Positions 1 to 6,401 of a stretch of DNA of 11,008 bases are shown piece by piece. The position numbers were made by a program, and so were the translations under genes. Each line of letters starts with the position of its first letter. Within the stretch, counting starts at the first letter, position 1. This stretch comes from CAVSWN01 sp046728115 (GTDB lineage Bacteria; Acidobacteriota; Vicinamibacteria; Vicinamibacterales; CAVVIG01), in the NCBI GenBank assembly GCA_046728115.1, contig JBKPDW010000417.1, positions 1 to 11,008 on the forward strand, given 5' to 3'. Below the pieces are notes generated by a model. That model was not told the DNA's origin. It made no database searches and saw only the letters and a list, made by a program, of their open reading frames with translations.

Positions 1-411
1 GTTGGAGCGTTGCTAGTGATCCAAGGCGTGTTCGGGTTCTTCTGGCCGCCGATGCATCAGCGCGCGGTGTTGGCCGCCGGTGGCGGCACACTGACCGACA
101 CCATGCACATCGCCTGGACGATCGTGACCAGTGTCTTGTTCATGTTCGCGCTCGGTTTTGGGGCAGCGGCGTTTGGGAAGCGGTTCCGTGTGTACTCCAT
201 CGCGACGATGTTGATCGTTTTCGCCTGTGGTGCGTGGACTGGCAGGTATGCCTCCCAGATCCAGGCCAACCTGCCCACACCGTGGGCCGGTGTGTGGGAG
301 CGTATGAACACTACCGCGTTCATGGTGTGGATCGCGGTGCTGGCGATTGCGCTGTTGCGAACTCGAGATCCTGCCGTCGCAACAGGCCGCAAGGATGCCG
401 TGGCCGCATAG
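1..411 (+). CDS. DUF998-type integral membrane protein, C-terminal part
   Basis: The frame is open from the first base and the gene begins before the window, so only the last 136 or so residues are seen. The piece holds about three hydrophobic segments: residues following VIQGVFGFFWPPMHQR, a second in the IVTSVLFMFALGFGAAAFGK stretch, a third around the YSIATMLIVFACGAWTG part, and a last helix near the C-terminus (MVWIAVLAIALL). The PMHQR, TDTMH and late PTPWxGVWER signatures are what I associate with DUF998-family membrane proteins of unknown function. Family assignment is from memory of such sequences, not a search. The TTG at 10 is an internal codon, not a credible start. It ends with TAG at 409 and is followed by about 310 bases without a clear gene. 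Confidence 0.7.
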   Translation, partial: VGALLVIQGVFGFFWPPMHQRAVLAAGGGTLTDTMHIAWTIVTSVLFMFALGFGAAAFGKRFRVYSIATMLIVFACGAWTGRYASQIQANLPTPWAGVWERMNTTAFMVWIAVLAIALLRTRDPAVATGRKDAVAA

Positions 412-720
412 CACAGTGCGGCTTCGATATTCCCGTGGGCCGCGGTGAGCCAGTGCCAAGCTTCCGCAGTCCTCCGATCGACCGCCCGTTCATGCGCGCC
501 GCGTGGGATTCCGCGTCACGCGCCGGAGCGTTACGGATCGATCTTCACACCGAATCTGCCCCGGCGCGGCATATGCAATACCTCTCTCATTCAGGAAATG
601 GGTATGACGAATCGGCGACGACTCGGCGCTGCCTTCCGGATTTCCGGCGACGCCGAGGAGGAGTGACGTGATCCCGGCAATCCACTGTTGTCGTTGGATC
701 GCAGCAACAAAGGAGGACGT
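412..720. other. Intergenic stretch without a recognisable gene
   Basis: All three plus frames and the minus frames were read. Open frames exist but give arginine- and serine-rich translations typical of antisense or out-of-frame GC-rich DNA. A 20-codon ORF starts with ATG at 604 and ends with TGA at 664, but it has no familiar sequence and is not called. The only functional element is the ribosome binding site AAAGGAGG at about 708-715, which serves the ATG at 721. No terminator hairpin with a T-run is seen after the DUF998 gene. Confidence 0.4.
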
Positions 721-1095
721 ATGCCAACTCTTGAGGTCAGCGCGCACATCTGAGAGTTCGGCCGGGACAGTTGGAGGGGTTCAAGAGACAGGCGGCCGAG
801 TGCATCCGGATCACCAAGGAGAAGGACACACACACGCTGCGCTATGACTGGTTCCTCAGTAGCGATGGCGAGTGCGAAGTGCGCGAGGCGTACACGGGTC
901 CGGAAGGGCTGATCGAGCATAACAAGAACATCCTGGAAGCTCGAACCAAGCTGTTCAAGGACTACGCCGACGGCCACTTCATGACGATTTATGGAGAGCC
1001 GGTACCACAGCTCGTCGAGCTGGCGAAGGCGACTCACATGGAACAACATGAAGTTTTTCTCGTTCGTCAAAGGACTTGATTCCGCGAGCAGCTGA
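721..1095 (+). pseudogene. Antibiotic biosynthesis monooxygenase (ABM)-like protein, two frameshifts
   Basis: The ATG at 721 follows an excellent ribosome binding site (AAAGGAGGACGT). It reads MPTLEVSAH and then hits TGA at 751. The continuation lies one frame over: HLRVRPGQLEGFKRQAAECI begins at about 747 and stays open to 1079. Near 1048 the natural reading returns to the first frame as KFFSFVKGLDSASS, ending with TGA at 1093. Joined, this gives about 124 residues, the length of small ferredoxin-fold ABM or quinol-monooxygenase-like enzymes, with the family-style segments CIRITKEKDTxTLRYDW, REAY, GLIEHN and FMTIYGEP. The first shift needs one missing base and the second one extra base, so they compensate. 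An ORF from TTG 771 to 1079 exists, but it lacks the N-terminal strand and has no ribosome binding site. Either a pseudogene or sequence error. The substrate is unknown. Confidence 0.7.
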
Positions 1096-1186
1096 AACGT
1101 CGGCTTCAGCAGTTCCGCCGCCAAACCGTCGTTAGTGACCATGGCCACGATTCCGGAATCAGTCGCGTTTCTCCCGAGGAGGAGCC

Positions 1187-1660
1187 ATGCGCAGACGAGT
1201 GAAGCAGGTCGCCGTAGTCTTCGTCATGGTCTTCGCCGCCGCTCAACTCATTCGTCCCGAGCGCGCGAACCCGGCCACTGATGCGGCCCGCACGATTCAG
1301 GCGCACGCGGGGACGACGAGCGAACTGGCCGCCGTCCTGGATCGCTCGTGCCGCGACTGTCACTCGAACAACACCGTGTGGCCGTCGTACACCCAAATCG
1401 CGCCGTTGTCGTGGCTGATGGCGCGTGGCGTGGCAGAAGGGCGGAAGGCGGTTAACTTCTCGGAGTGGGCGTCGTATCCGCCGGACGTGCAGCGCATGCT
1501 GCTGTCGGTGTCGTGCCAGGACGCGACGAGCGGCAAGATGCCCGGACCCTACACATTCGTGCGTCCTGAAACGAAGCTCTCGCCCCAGGATATTGAGACG
1601 ATCTGCGCGGCGGCGCGCCAGGCCGAAGCGAACGCAGCCGACGGACGGAGGCATCCGTGA
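1187..1660 (+). CDS. Haem-binding domain (Haem_bd-type) CxxCH protein
   Basis: 157 residues. The start is the ATG at 1187 behind GAGGAGGAGCC, a strong ribosome binding site. Residues 5-22 form a hydrophobic N-terminal signal anchor, so the protein is probably exported or membrane-tethered. A single c-type haem motif, C55-R-D-C58-H59, is followed by the family-like stretch SNNTVWPSYTQIAPLSWL, then GRKAVNFSEW (86-94) and KMPGPY (117-122), where M118 is a candidate axial ligand. These match the Haem_bd domain family (small periplasmic monohaem proteins) as I know it; its biochemical role is poorly defined, probably electron transfer or haem binding. C110 and C140 are further cysteines. The next gene's frame opens at the overlapping GTGA at 1657-1660, although its likely true start is 1729, so the two may share a transcript. 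Confidence 0.85.
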   Translation: MRRRVKQVAVVFVMVFAAAQLIRPERANPATDAARTIQAHAGTTSELAAVLDRSCRDCHSNNTVWPSYTQIAPLSWLMARGVAEGRKAVNFSEWASYPPDVQRMLLSVSCQDATSGKMPGPYTFVRPETKLSPQDIETICAAARQAEANAADGRRHP

Positions 1661-1728
1661 CGGTGACGTTGTCGGCTGCGCCTCGGGTGGGTGATTTATG
1701 CCGCGCTCGGACGAACGCGGGAGGATTT

Positions 1729-2214
1729 ATGACGACACCGACCCTCGAAAGCAAAGTGCACGAGTTCTTGGCGCAGAAACGTATCGCGGTTGTGGGCGTG
1801 TCACGTAACCACAGCCATCACCCGGTCGGCAACCTGATCTATCAGCGGTTGAAGACAACCGGGCACGATGTCTTCCCAGTGAATCCGCACATGCAGACGT
1901 TCGAAGGCGATCGCTGTTATCCCGACCTGCGATCAATCCCGGGCGGGGTCGATGGCGTAGTGATCATCACGCGACCTGGCATCACGGAGCGGATCGTATG
2001 CGACTGCAGCGATGCCGGCCTCGGCCGCGTGTGGATGCACCAATCCTTGGGGAAGAAGGGGTCGAGTGTCTCGCCAGAGGCCGTCGAGTACTGCCGTCAA
2101 CACAATATCAGCGTGATCGCTGGAGCCTGCCCGATGATGTTCGGCCCCGGCGCCGACTTCGGACACACGTGCATGCGGTGGTTCCTCAAGCTTACCGGCG
2201 GACTGCCCGCGTAA
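1729..2214 (+). CDS. CoA-binding domain protein (YccU-like)
   Basis: 161 residues from the ATG at 1729, chosen because GGGAGGA sits six bases before it; the frame extends back to GTG 1657, but those residues are not family-like. It is a Rossmann-fold protein of the small CoA-binding family: IAVVGVSRN (19-27) is the dinucleotide-type loop, PVNPH at 50-54, a YPDLRSIPG segment at 64-72, VDGVVIITRP at 74-83, VWMHQSLG at 101-108 and AGACPMMF at 131-138 near the end. Length and motif order match stand-alone CoA-binding proteins, not the larger acyl-CoA synthetase fusions. Cytosolic; the physiological role is not established for the family. It may be co-transcribed with the haem-binding gene 68 bases upstream. 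Confidence 0.9.
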   Translation: MTTPTLESKVHEFLAQKRIAVVGVSRNHSHHPVGNLIYQRLKTTGHDVFPVNPHMQTFEGDRCYPDLRSIPGGVDGVVIITRPGITERIVCDCSDAGLGRVWMHQSLGKKGSSVSPEAVEYCRQHNISVIAGACPMMFGPGADFGHTCMRWFLKLTGGLPA

Positions 2215-2224
2215 GGGGAAGGCC

Positions 2225-2284
2225 ATGAAACGACTGCAACGCGTCGCGTGGATTCTCATCCTCAGGAAGTCGAAACTTCAGTGA
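2225..2284 (+). pseudogene. Truncated start of an unidentified membrane or exported protein
   Basis: Ten bases after the CoA-binding gene's stop, an ATG at 2225 preceded by AAGGGGAAGG reads MKRLQRVAWILIL, a typical positively charged start plus hydrophobic stretch of a signal peptide or first membrane helix. It then runs into RKSKLQ and a TGA at 2282. The hydrophobic part stops abruptly after 2263, where the sequence becomes similar to an IS3 OrfA start. I read this as the first codons of a former downstream gene cut off by a recombination junction. A genuine 19-residue peptide cannot be excluded. Confidence 0.4.
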
Positions 2285-2325
2285 GACGCAGATCGTCCGG
2301 ATTCTGAAGGACGAAGCCCGGAGCG
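2264..2325 (+). mobile_element. Remnant of IS3-family OrfA (transposase helix-turn-helix N-terminus)
   Basis: From 2264 the frame reads RKSK and, after a one-base shift at about 2275-2277, FSETQIVRILKDEARSGP. IS3-family OrfA proteins characteristically begin M-R/K-K-S-K/R-F-S/T-E-x-Q-I-V-x-I-L-K-E-A, so the match covers the whole start of that protein except that the ATG has become CTC and an extra C breaks the frame. The rest of OrfA, OrfB and the terminal inverted repeats are not visible. This is a dead scrap of under 70 bases. The similarity is from recall of the family and is short, hence the moderate confidence. Confidence 0.5.
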
Positions 2326-2521
2326 GTCCCACACAGCCTCGGCCAGGTGCCACCTCTCACGTGCCCGGGCGATCATCAACCGGTCAGTCTCCGATCGTAC
2401 TGCCCGTTTGACAGGCGTACTCCTGATACGCTGCTTGACGGCGGCGCCAGTCCGGAGGTCCAGAGGCACTTGCCGCCACTCGCCCGCGTCGGCGGACAGC
2501 TGATCGGATTCGGAGGCCCTC

Positions 2522-3871
2522 ATGCGGTTGCTTAGACACAACGAGGCGAGCGTGGCGCTCGCATTCCTCTTGATGCTCATCGCCATCTGCGGCACGGCAG
2601 CGGCCCAGGAGTTTGCCGGACGGGAGAAGTTGCGCGCCCATTCAGCCGAGTTCCGCCCGGAAGTGATCAAGATCACGAACGGCGTATGGGTCGCGGTCGG
2701 ATTCTCCGACGCCAACTCGGCATTGATCGAGGGCGAGGGCGGGTCGATCGTGGTCGACACAACCAGCAATGTGGAAGATGCAAGGGCGGTGAGGGCCGAG
2801 TTCGCGCAGCTCTCCACCGCACCGGTCCGCGCGATCATCTACACGCATTCGCATCCTGATCACACCGGCGGCGCCGGAGTGTTCGCGGGAAACGACCATC
2901 CCGAGATTCTCGCTCACCAACTCTTCGTGGACCGCGTCCCGGACGTGGGCCGCAACGGCCGCGATGGGGGCGATCAGTTCGGGTCCACCTTGCCCGACGC
3001 CCTGTTCATCAACGCGGGCACGGGACTGGAGTTTGGACGACACCCTGCTCCGACCGCCTACGTCGCTCCAACGCGAACCTTCAGTGGAGACCGGCTCGAG
3101 CTGACCATCGCGGGCGTTCGCGTGCAGCTGCTCCACACGCCAGGAGAAACGCGCGAAAACGTTGCGGTCTGGCTACCTGACAGGCGCGTCCTGCTGCCGG
3201 GCGATGACTTCTACAAATCCTTCCCGGCCCTCTATGCGATTCGCGGCGCGCGCCTGCGGCCGATCGATCAGTGGATCGCCAGCCTCGGCGTGATGATCGA
3301 TCTCGGTGCCGATCACCTTGTGCCGGGGCATACGCGTCCTGTGCTCGGGAGCGCCAACGTGCGTGCGGCGCTGACCATGTACCGCGACGGCATCAAGTCG
3401 ATACTCGATCAGACGTTGGAAGGGATGAAGAAAGGCGAGCGACCCGACGAACTGGTGCAACACGTCGCACTTCCGCCCGCGCTGGCCGACAGTCCCTATC
3501 TGCAGGAATTCTACGGAACCGTGGCCTGGTCGGTGCGCGCCGTCTACGCTGACTACGCAGGGTGGTTCGATGGCAATCCCACGAAGCTTTTCCCGCTCCC
3601 CGAAAAGGATCGGGCGACGCGAGTCATTGAACTGGCCGGCGGTCGCGAACAGGTGCTGTCGCGGGCGCGACGCGCTCTGGCCAACAAGGACTTCCAGTGG
3701 GCCGCCGAGTTGACCGATTACGTGCTGGCGAACGACGAGGGAAACGTCGAGGCAAAGCGGCTGAAGGCGGCGGCGCTCAGCGAACTCGGCGAGCGGCAGA
3801 TCAGCGCGATCGCTCGGAACTACTACTTGTCGGCCGCCGAGTATCTGCTGCGCGACCTACCCGCCCGCTGA
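2522..3871 (+). CDS. Exported alkyl-sulfatase-type MBL-fold metallo-hydrolase with dimerisation domain
   Basis: 449 residues. The start ATG at 2522 has a CGGAGG seven bases upstream, and an N-terminal signal peptide (hydrophobic 11-28, cleavage near AAAQE) indicates export. The MBL core carries the metal motif THSHPDHTGG (108-117; H109, H111, D113, H114). Further ligands by comparison with SdsA1-type alkyl sulfatases are likely E212 in TRENVAVWLP, D228 in LLPGDDFYKSFPALYAIRG, and H270 in VPGHTRP. Residues from about 285 to the end form the helical alkyl-sulfatase dimerisation region (YHDG-like YRDG at 287, a VRAVYADYAGWFDGNPT segment at 338-354, then the TPR-like tail). At about 450 residues it lacks the C-terminal SCP2-like domain of classical SdsA1/BDS1 enzymes (about 650). 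Expected reaction: hydrolysis of alkyl sulfate esters, but the short subgroup's substrate is uncertain. No frameshift; it looks functional. Confidence 0.88.
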   Translation: MRLLRHNEASVALAFLLMLIAICGTAAAQEFAGREKLRAHSAEFRPEVIKITNGVWVAVGFSDANSALIEGEGGSIVVDTTSNVEDARAVRAEFAQLSTAPVRAIIYTHSHPDHTGGAGVFAGNDHPEILAHQLFVDRVPDVGRNGRDGGDQFGSTLPDALFINAGTGLEFGRHPAPTAYVAPTRTFSGDRLELTIAGVRVQLLHTPGETRENVAVWLPDRRVLLPGDDFYKSFPALYAIRGARLRPIDQWIASLGVMIDLGADHLVPGHTRPVLGSANVRAALTMYRDGIKSILDQTLEGMKKGERPDELVQHVALPPALADSPYLQEFYGTVAWSVRAVYADYAGWFDGNPTKLFPLPEKDRATRVIELAGGREQVLSRARRALANKDFQWAAELTDYVLANDEGNVEAKRLKAAALSELGERQISAIARNYYLSAAEYLLRDLPAR

Positions 3872-3930
3872 GGCGCACGAGGACGTCCAAACCGGGATTC
3901 GGTGCAGCAACGGCGTCACCGCGTCGCGAC

Positions 3931-4053
3931 AGGATTCTCGACTCGTGCTCGGCAGCGCTCGGCTTCGTGCAGGATTACCAAGCGAGCAACGCGGTCGCGA
4001 AGCTCTTGGCCGCGATCGGAACGGCACGTGTTGGCCTTTGTGTACTTCGGCGA
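3931..4053 (+). pseudogene. Remnant resembling a P-type cation ATPase (early transmembrane/actuator segment)
   Basis: In the frame beginning at 3931, the DNA between the convergent alkyl sulfatase and GNAT genes reads SAALGFVQDYQASNAVAKLL followed by ARVGLCVLRR. P-type ATPases of the Ca/Mg/cation group have, at the end of the second membrane helix, a segment of the form x-N-A-x-L-G-F-x-Q-E-Y-R-A-x-x-A-x-x-x-L, followed by an R-A-x-V-x-R-D-G strand, so this fits as a piece of about 40 residues. Nothing before or after continues the protein, and there is no start or ribosome binding site. A short match from memory, so tentative. Confidence 0.4.
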
Positions 4054-4068
4054 CAATCGATGCACGCG

Positions 4069-5052
4069 TCAGAAAACGTCGGCATGCCAGTACAGCACGT
4101 CGTCGCTAGACAGCCGCGGCTGGATCATCGACGATCCGAGTGACCGCACAATCATCACTTCTGTCGACGGCTTCGCCGACACAATCGTCACCTGCGGGGG
4201 TACGAAGCCGCGAGGGAGCCAGGCGCAGATCGTCGGGCGGCGCTCGACGGGTTCACGTGCGATGAGCGCTTGTAGAATGGCGCCAACTCGCGCTCCGGAA
4301 GGATCACGGTCGCCACACTCCTCGATGGTCCATGTGCCTCCGACGATGCTGACGACGACATAAGCCGCAGCGGTGACGCCTTCTTCGGCGATGAAGAAAT
4401 GCAGCTGACGCGCCCCGGCCTCGCTGAGGCCTGCAAGCAATCGCTTTTTCGTAATCGCGTACTGAACGAAGTCGACGTCTCGATCGAGGTGAAACCTGAA
4501 TGGGCTGGCCCGGACCTGCCCCATGGCGACGATCGCGGCCAAGTCTCGTTCCTCACCCCCGCGGATTAGCGTCATGGGGGCGCCCCGACGCGACGACTCC
4601 GTCACGGCGAGCTCAGCGTCCGCGATTGAAACCGCCTCGAAGTCGTTTAGTTCGAGGTGTTCCTGCCTGCCTTCTGAGAAGAGGAGCGCCATGACAGCTC
4701 CGTTGCGCGCGGCTTGGTCGAGCAGCCGATCCACCAACTCCTCCGCATGGCCACGGCTGCGGTGCGCAGGCTCGCTGAAGATCGAGCCGATTCCGCAAAC
4801 GCGCACCGGCCGTTGATTGAGGATCGCCGCAAGGTCGTACTGCGCGGCGCTGGCGAGGATGTCGGCGCCATCCACCAGCGCGAATCGTCGCCGATGACCA
4901 CGCCCCAAGGCGGTCTTCATCTGGGCAGCGTCAAGTGTGCCGTACGCCTGACGACTCAGGCCGCCGTTCCAGAGCGGGTACGTCGCGTCCAGGACACGCT
5001 CGAGAATGACACCTTCGGCTGGAACGATCGTCGGCACATGACGGATTATCAT
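4069..5052 (-). CDS. GNAT family N-acetyltransferase
   Basis: 327 residues on the minus strand, start ATG at 5052-5050 (MIIRHVPTIVPAEGVILERV); no strong ribosome binding site is visible. An acetyl-CoA binding signature is present at about 93-111: the SEPAHRSRGHAEELVDRLLD stretch is the R-x-x-G-x-A pyrophosphate loop with its following helix, preceded by the VCGIGSIFS strand. The length, roughly twice a minimal GNAT domain, suggests a tandem or extended architecture of the kind seen in Eis-like or uncharacterised environmental acetyltransferases, with the second half (after about 165, including FRFHLDRDVDF) less conserved. It transfers an acetyl group to an unknown amine substrate in the cytosol. 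It is the last gene of a minus-strand group after the coiled-coil and small membrane genes and converges on the alkyl sulfatase gene. No frame defects. Confidence 0.82.
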   Translation of the reverse strand: MIIRHVPTIVPAEGVILERVLDATYPLWNGGLSRQAYGTLDAAQMKTALGRGHRRRFALVDGADILASAAQYDLAAILNQRPVRVCGIGSIFSEPAHRSRGHAEELVDRLLDQAARNGAVMALLFSEGRQEHLELNDFEAVSIADAELAVTESSRRGAPMTLIRGGEERDLAAIVAMGQVRASPFRFHLDRDVDFVQYAITKKRLLAGLSEAGARQLHFFIAEEGVTAAAYVVVSIVGGTWTIEECGDRDPSGARVGAILQALIAREPVERRPTICAWLPRGFVPPQVTIVSAKPSTEVMIVRSLGSSMIQPRLSSDDVLYWHADVF

Positions 5053-5161
5053 CCGCGCAACCCCAGGCCGCTGCGCGAATGCTCGCTATTCAAGCAGCCG
5101 ATGATGCTGCGCTTCGGCACGGGACTGAGCCGAGCGCCGACCGTTTTCGATACGGCGATCG

Positions 5162-5314
5162 CTATCCCAGGACGCGTCGTCCGCCCAGCAGCCCAACGAG
5201 GAACAGCACGATCGCGATGACCAATAGCACATGGACGAACGAGCCAATGGTGTAGATCCCGAGGAACCCCAGTAACCACGCGACCAACAGGATGACGGCG
5301 ATGGTGTACAGCAT
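5162..5314 (-). CDS. lmo0937-family (DUF5670-type) small membrane protein
   Basis: 50 residues; start ATG at 5314-5312 with GGAGAA five bases upstream. The longer frame reaching to 5476 was rejected because its extra N-terminus is arginine- and serine-rich and has no ribosome binding site. The protein is two hydrophobic helices joined by a short turn: MLYTIAVILLVAWLLGFL, then the GSFVHVLLVIAIVLFLVGLL helix, ending GGRRVLG. This matches the widespread lmo0937/DUF5670 proteins, which are found in many soil bacteria, often among stress-type genes; their function is unknown. Inner membrane. A strong GC-rich hairpin lies 30 bases upstream of its start. Confidence 0.88.
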   Translation of the reverse strand: MLYTIAVILLVAWLLGFLGIYTIGSFVHVLLVIAIVLFLVGLLGGRRVLG

Positions 5315-5343
5315 GTGAATTCTCCAGCGTGCCGCGCGTGAAC

Positions 5344-5374
5344 GCGACGGCGGCGGATTTTCCGCCGCCGTCGC
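5344..5374 (-). promoter_or_regulatory. Perfect 14-bp GC-rich hairpin upstream of the lmo0937-family gene
   Basis: GCGACGGCGGCGGA (5344-5357) and TCCGCCGCCGTCGC (5361-5374) are exact reverse complements around a TTT loop. It lies between the coiled-coil gene and the small membrane gene, both on the minus strand, ending 30 bases before the latter's start. No T-run follows on either strand, so it is not a canonical intrinsic terminator. It may be an mRNA stability or processing element, an attenuator, or a REP-like palindrome. The structure is certain, the function inferred. Confidence 0.6.
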
Positions 5375-5488
5375 ACGGACTATCGATTCGTGAAGCCGAT
5401 GGCTCTGCGAACCTTGCCCATGCGGTGTACAACTCTCTGCGATTCGAGCCTGGACGCGCTGTTCCGTTGTGGACACGACTGCGGCCCG

Positions 5489-5902
5489 CTAGTTGGAGTC
5501 GAGCTTGTTCACGTCCCTTATCTCGCGGAGCGTCCTCCGCATGTCCTCCACGACCTGCATTTGTTCGAGCGAAGTGTTCAGCGCATCGGCTGTCGCGCGG
5601 ACTGCATCGACCACGGCGTGCCGCGCAGCGTCTGTGGCGACTCGTGCTTCCTCGCTCGCGGTGCGCGCCGTCTCGGCTGCCATGCGTGCCTCCTCGCTGG
5701 CGATGCGCGCGGTCTCAGCGGTCTCTCGCAGCCGCTCTCGCTCCTGTCGGACTGTTTCGAGCGCCTCCCGATGATGATCACGAACCTCACGCGCTTCCTC
5801 CGCGAGTCGCCTGAACTGTTCCGCCTCGCTCCTGGCAGCCTCCGCGGCCGTGCGGTCTTTCGCTAGAGCACGGACCACGTCGTCCTCACGGCGTTCGTTC
5901 AT
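5489..5902 (-). CDS. Ala/Glu/Arg-rich coiled-coil protein with 14-residue repeats
   Basis: 137 residues starting at the ATG 5902-5900, with only a weak TAGGTGAT upstream. The whole protein is predicted helix: charged heptads from residue 1 to 60, then an almost exact two-heptad repeat, ETARIASEEARMAA (63-76) and ETARTASEEARVAT (77-90), followed by a diverged third copy DAARHAVVDAVRAT (91-104). It ends in a second short coil (VEDMRRTLREIRDVNK). No signal peptide, membrane helix, cysteine or enzymatic motif. I do not recognise a family; the pattern resembles helical stress- or desiccation-type and structural coiled-coil proteins. The minus-strand neighbour downstream is the small lmo0937-type membrane protein, which is compatible with a stress-response context. 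The G+C-rich repeat on the plus strand produces long shadow frames that are not genes. Confidence 0.72.
   Translation of the reverse strand: MNERREDDVVRALAKDRTAAEAARSEAEQFRRLAEEAREVRDHHREALETVRQERERLRETAETARIASEEARMAAETARTASEEARVATDAARHAVVDAVRATADALNTSLEQMQVVEDMRRTLREIRDVNKLDSN
5591..5716 (-). repeat. Three 42-bp tandem repeats inside the coiled-coil gene
   Basis: The repeats encode residues 63-76, 77-90 and 91-104 of the coiled-coil protein. The first two units are nearly identical in protein sequence (10 of 14 positions or better); the third is diverged. The unit length of 42 bases equals two heptads, so copy-number change would lengthen the coil without changing frame or register. Confidence 0.7.
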
Positions 5903-6083
5903 GACATCACCTACCGCCAGACTACCCGGGAGTGGAGCACGAGAGATGTCCTGAACGGGACGCGACGTGCGTGCTTCTTCAATTAGGCCAGCTCATCCGA
6001 GAGTCCCGGTTCTCGGTGTCCCGTTCGGCACAGCGGGCATTCTCACCTCTGGCATCCGCTCTCGGAGATCGGAGAAGTTCGCC

Positions 6084-6299
6084 ATGCGACGACATTCATT
6101 TCTTTCGACGGCAGCATCCTCTGTTTCTGGCGCGGTTCGACGTGGACCCGCCATCGAATCGCGCTGGACCGTAAACCAGCGGCTTGTCAATGCCGAACGG
6201 GAGTTGCGCGTTCAGTTCACTCGAATCGCGCAACTGCAAGCCCAACTCGATGTGGTCTTGGGCGCGCTCCGACGTTCGGCGGATGGAGTTCATGTGTGA
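6084..6299 (+). CDS. Small helical protein of unknown function
   Basis: 71 residues if the ATG at 6084 is used; it follows GGAGAAGTTCGCC, so GGAGAA is seven bases away. The frame is open upstream to GTG 5967, but those residues are proline/arginine-rich and have no ribosome binding site. The N-terminus (MRRHSFLSTAASSVSGAVRR) is basic and could be an export or targeting signal. Residues 31-65 form a continuous amphipathic helix, with NAERELRVQFTRIAQLQAQL as its core, typical of a coiled coil. I do not recognise a family. It may be the first gene of a plus-strand group with the frameshifted gene at 6402. A real gene is somewhat more likely than not. Confidence 0.5.
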   Translation: MRRHSFLSTAASSVSGAVRRGPAIESRWTVNQRLVNAERELRVQFTRIAQLQAQLDVVLGALRRSADGVHV

Positions 6300-6401
6300 T
6301 GAGCGTCGGCGCCGAACGCGCCACCCCACTCTGTGCACCCCGTGGGTCATAGGGGCGCGAGATTCACCTGGCTAAACCGAGGAGAAGGACGAGAGATCGT
6401 G

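Noticed and set aside
1106..1654. Minus-strand 182-codon ORF opposite the haem-binding gene
   Set aside because: Arginine-rich antisense reading; the plus strand has a strong ribosome binding site, signal anchor and CxxCH motif.
2408..2413. Perfect TTGACA box before the alkyl sulfatase gene
   Set aside because: No acceptable -10 element at 15-19 bases; the best hexamer, TACGCT, is too close and poor, so a promoter is not supported.
2278..2838. Minus-strand ORF of 186 codons across the start of the alkyl sulfatase
   Set aside because: Overlaps a well-supported gene and has no recognisable protein sequence.
5162..5476. Longer 104-codon version of the small membrane gene
   Set aside because: The added N-terminus spans the hairpin, is not membrane-like and lacks a ribosome binding site; the internal ATG at 5314 has GGAGAA.
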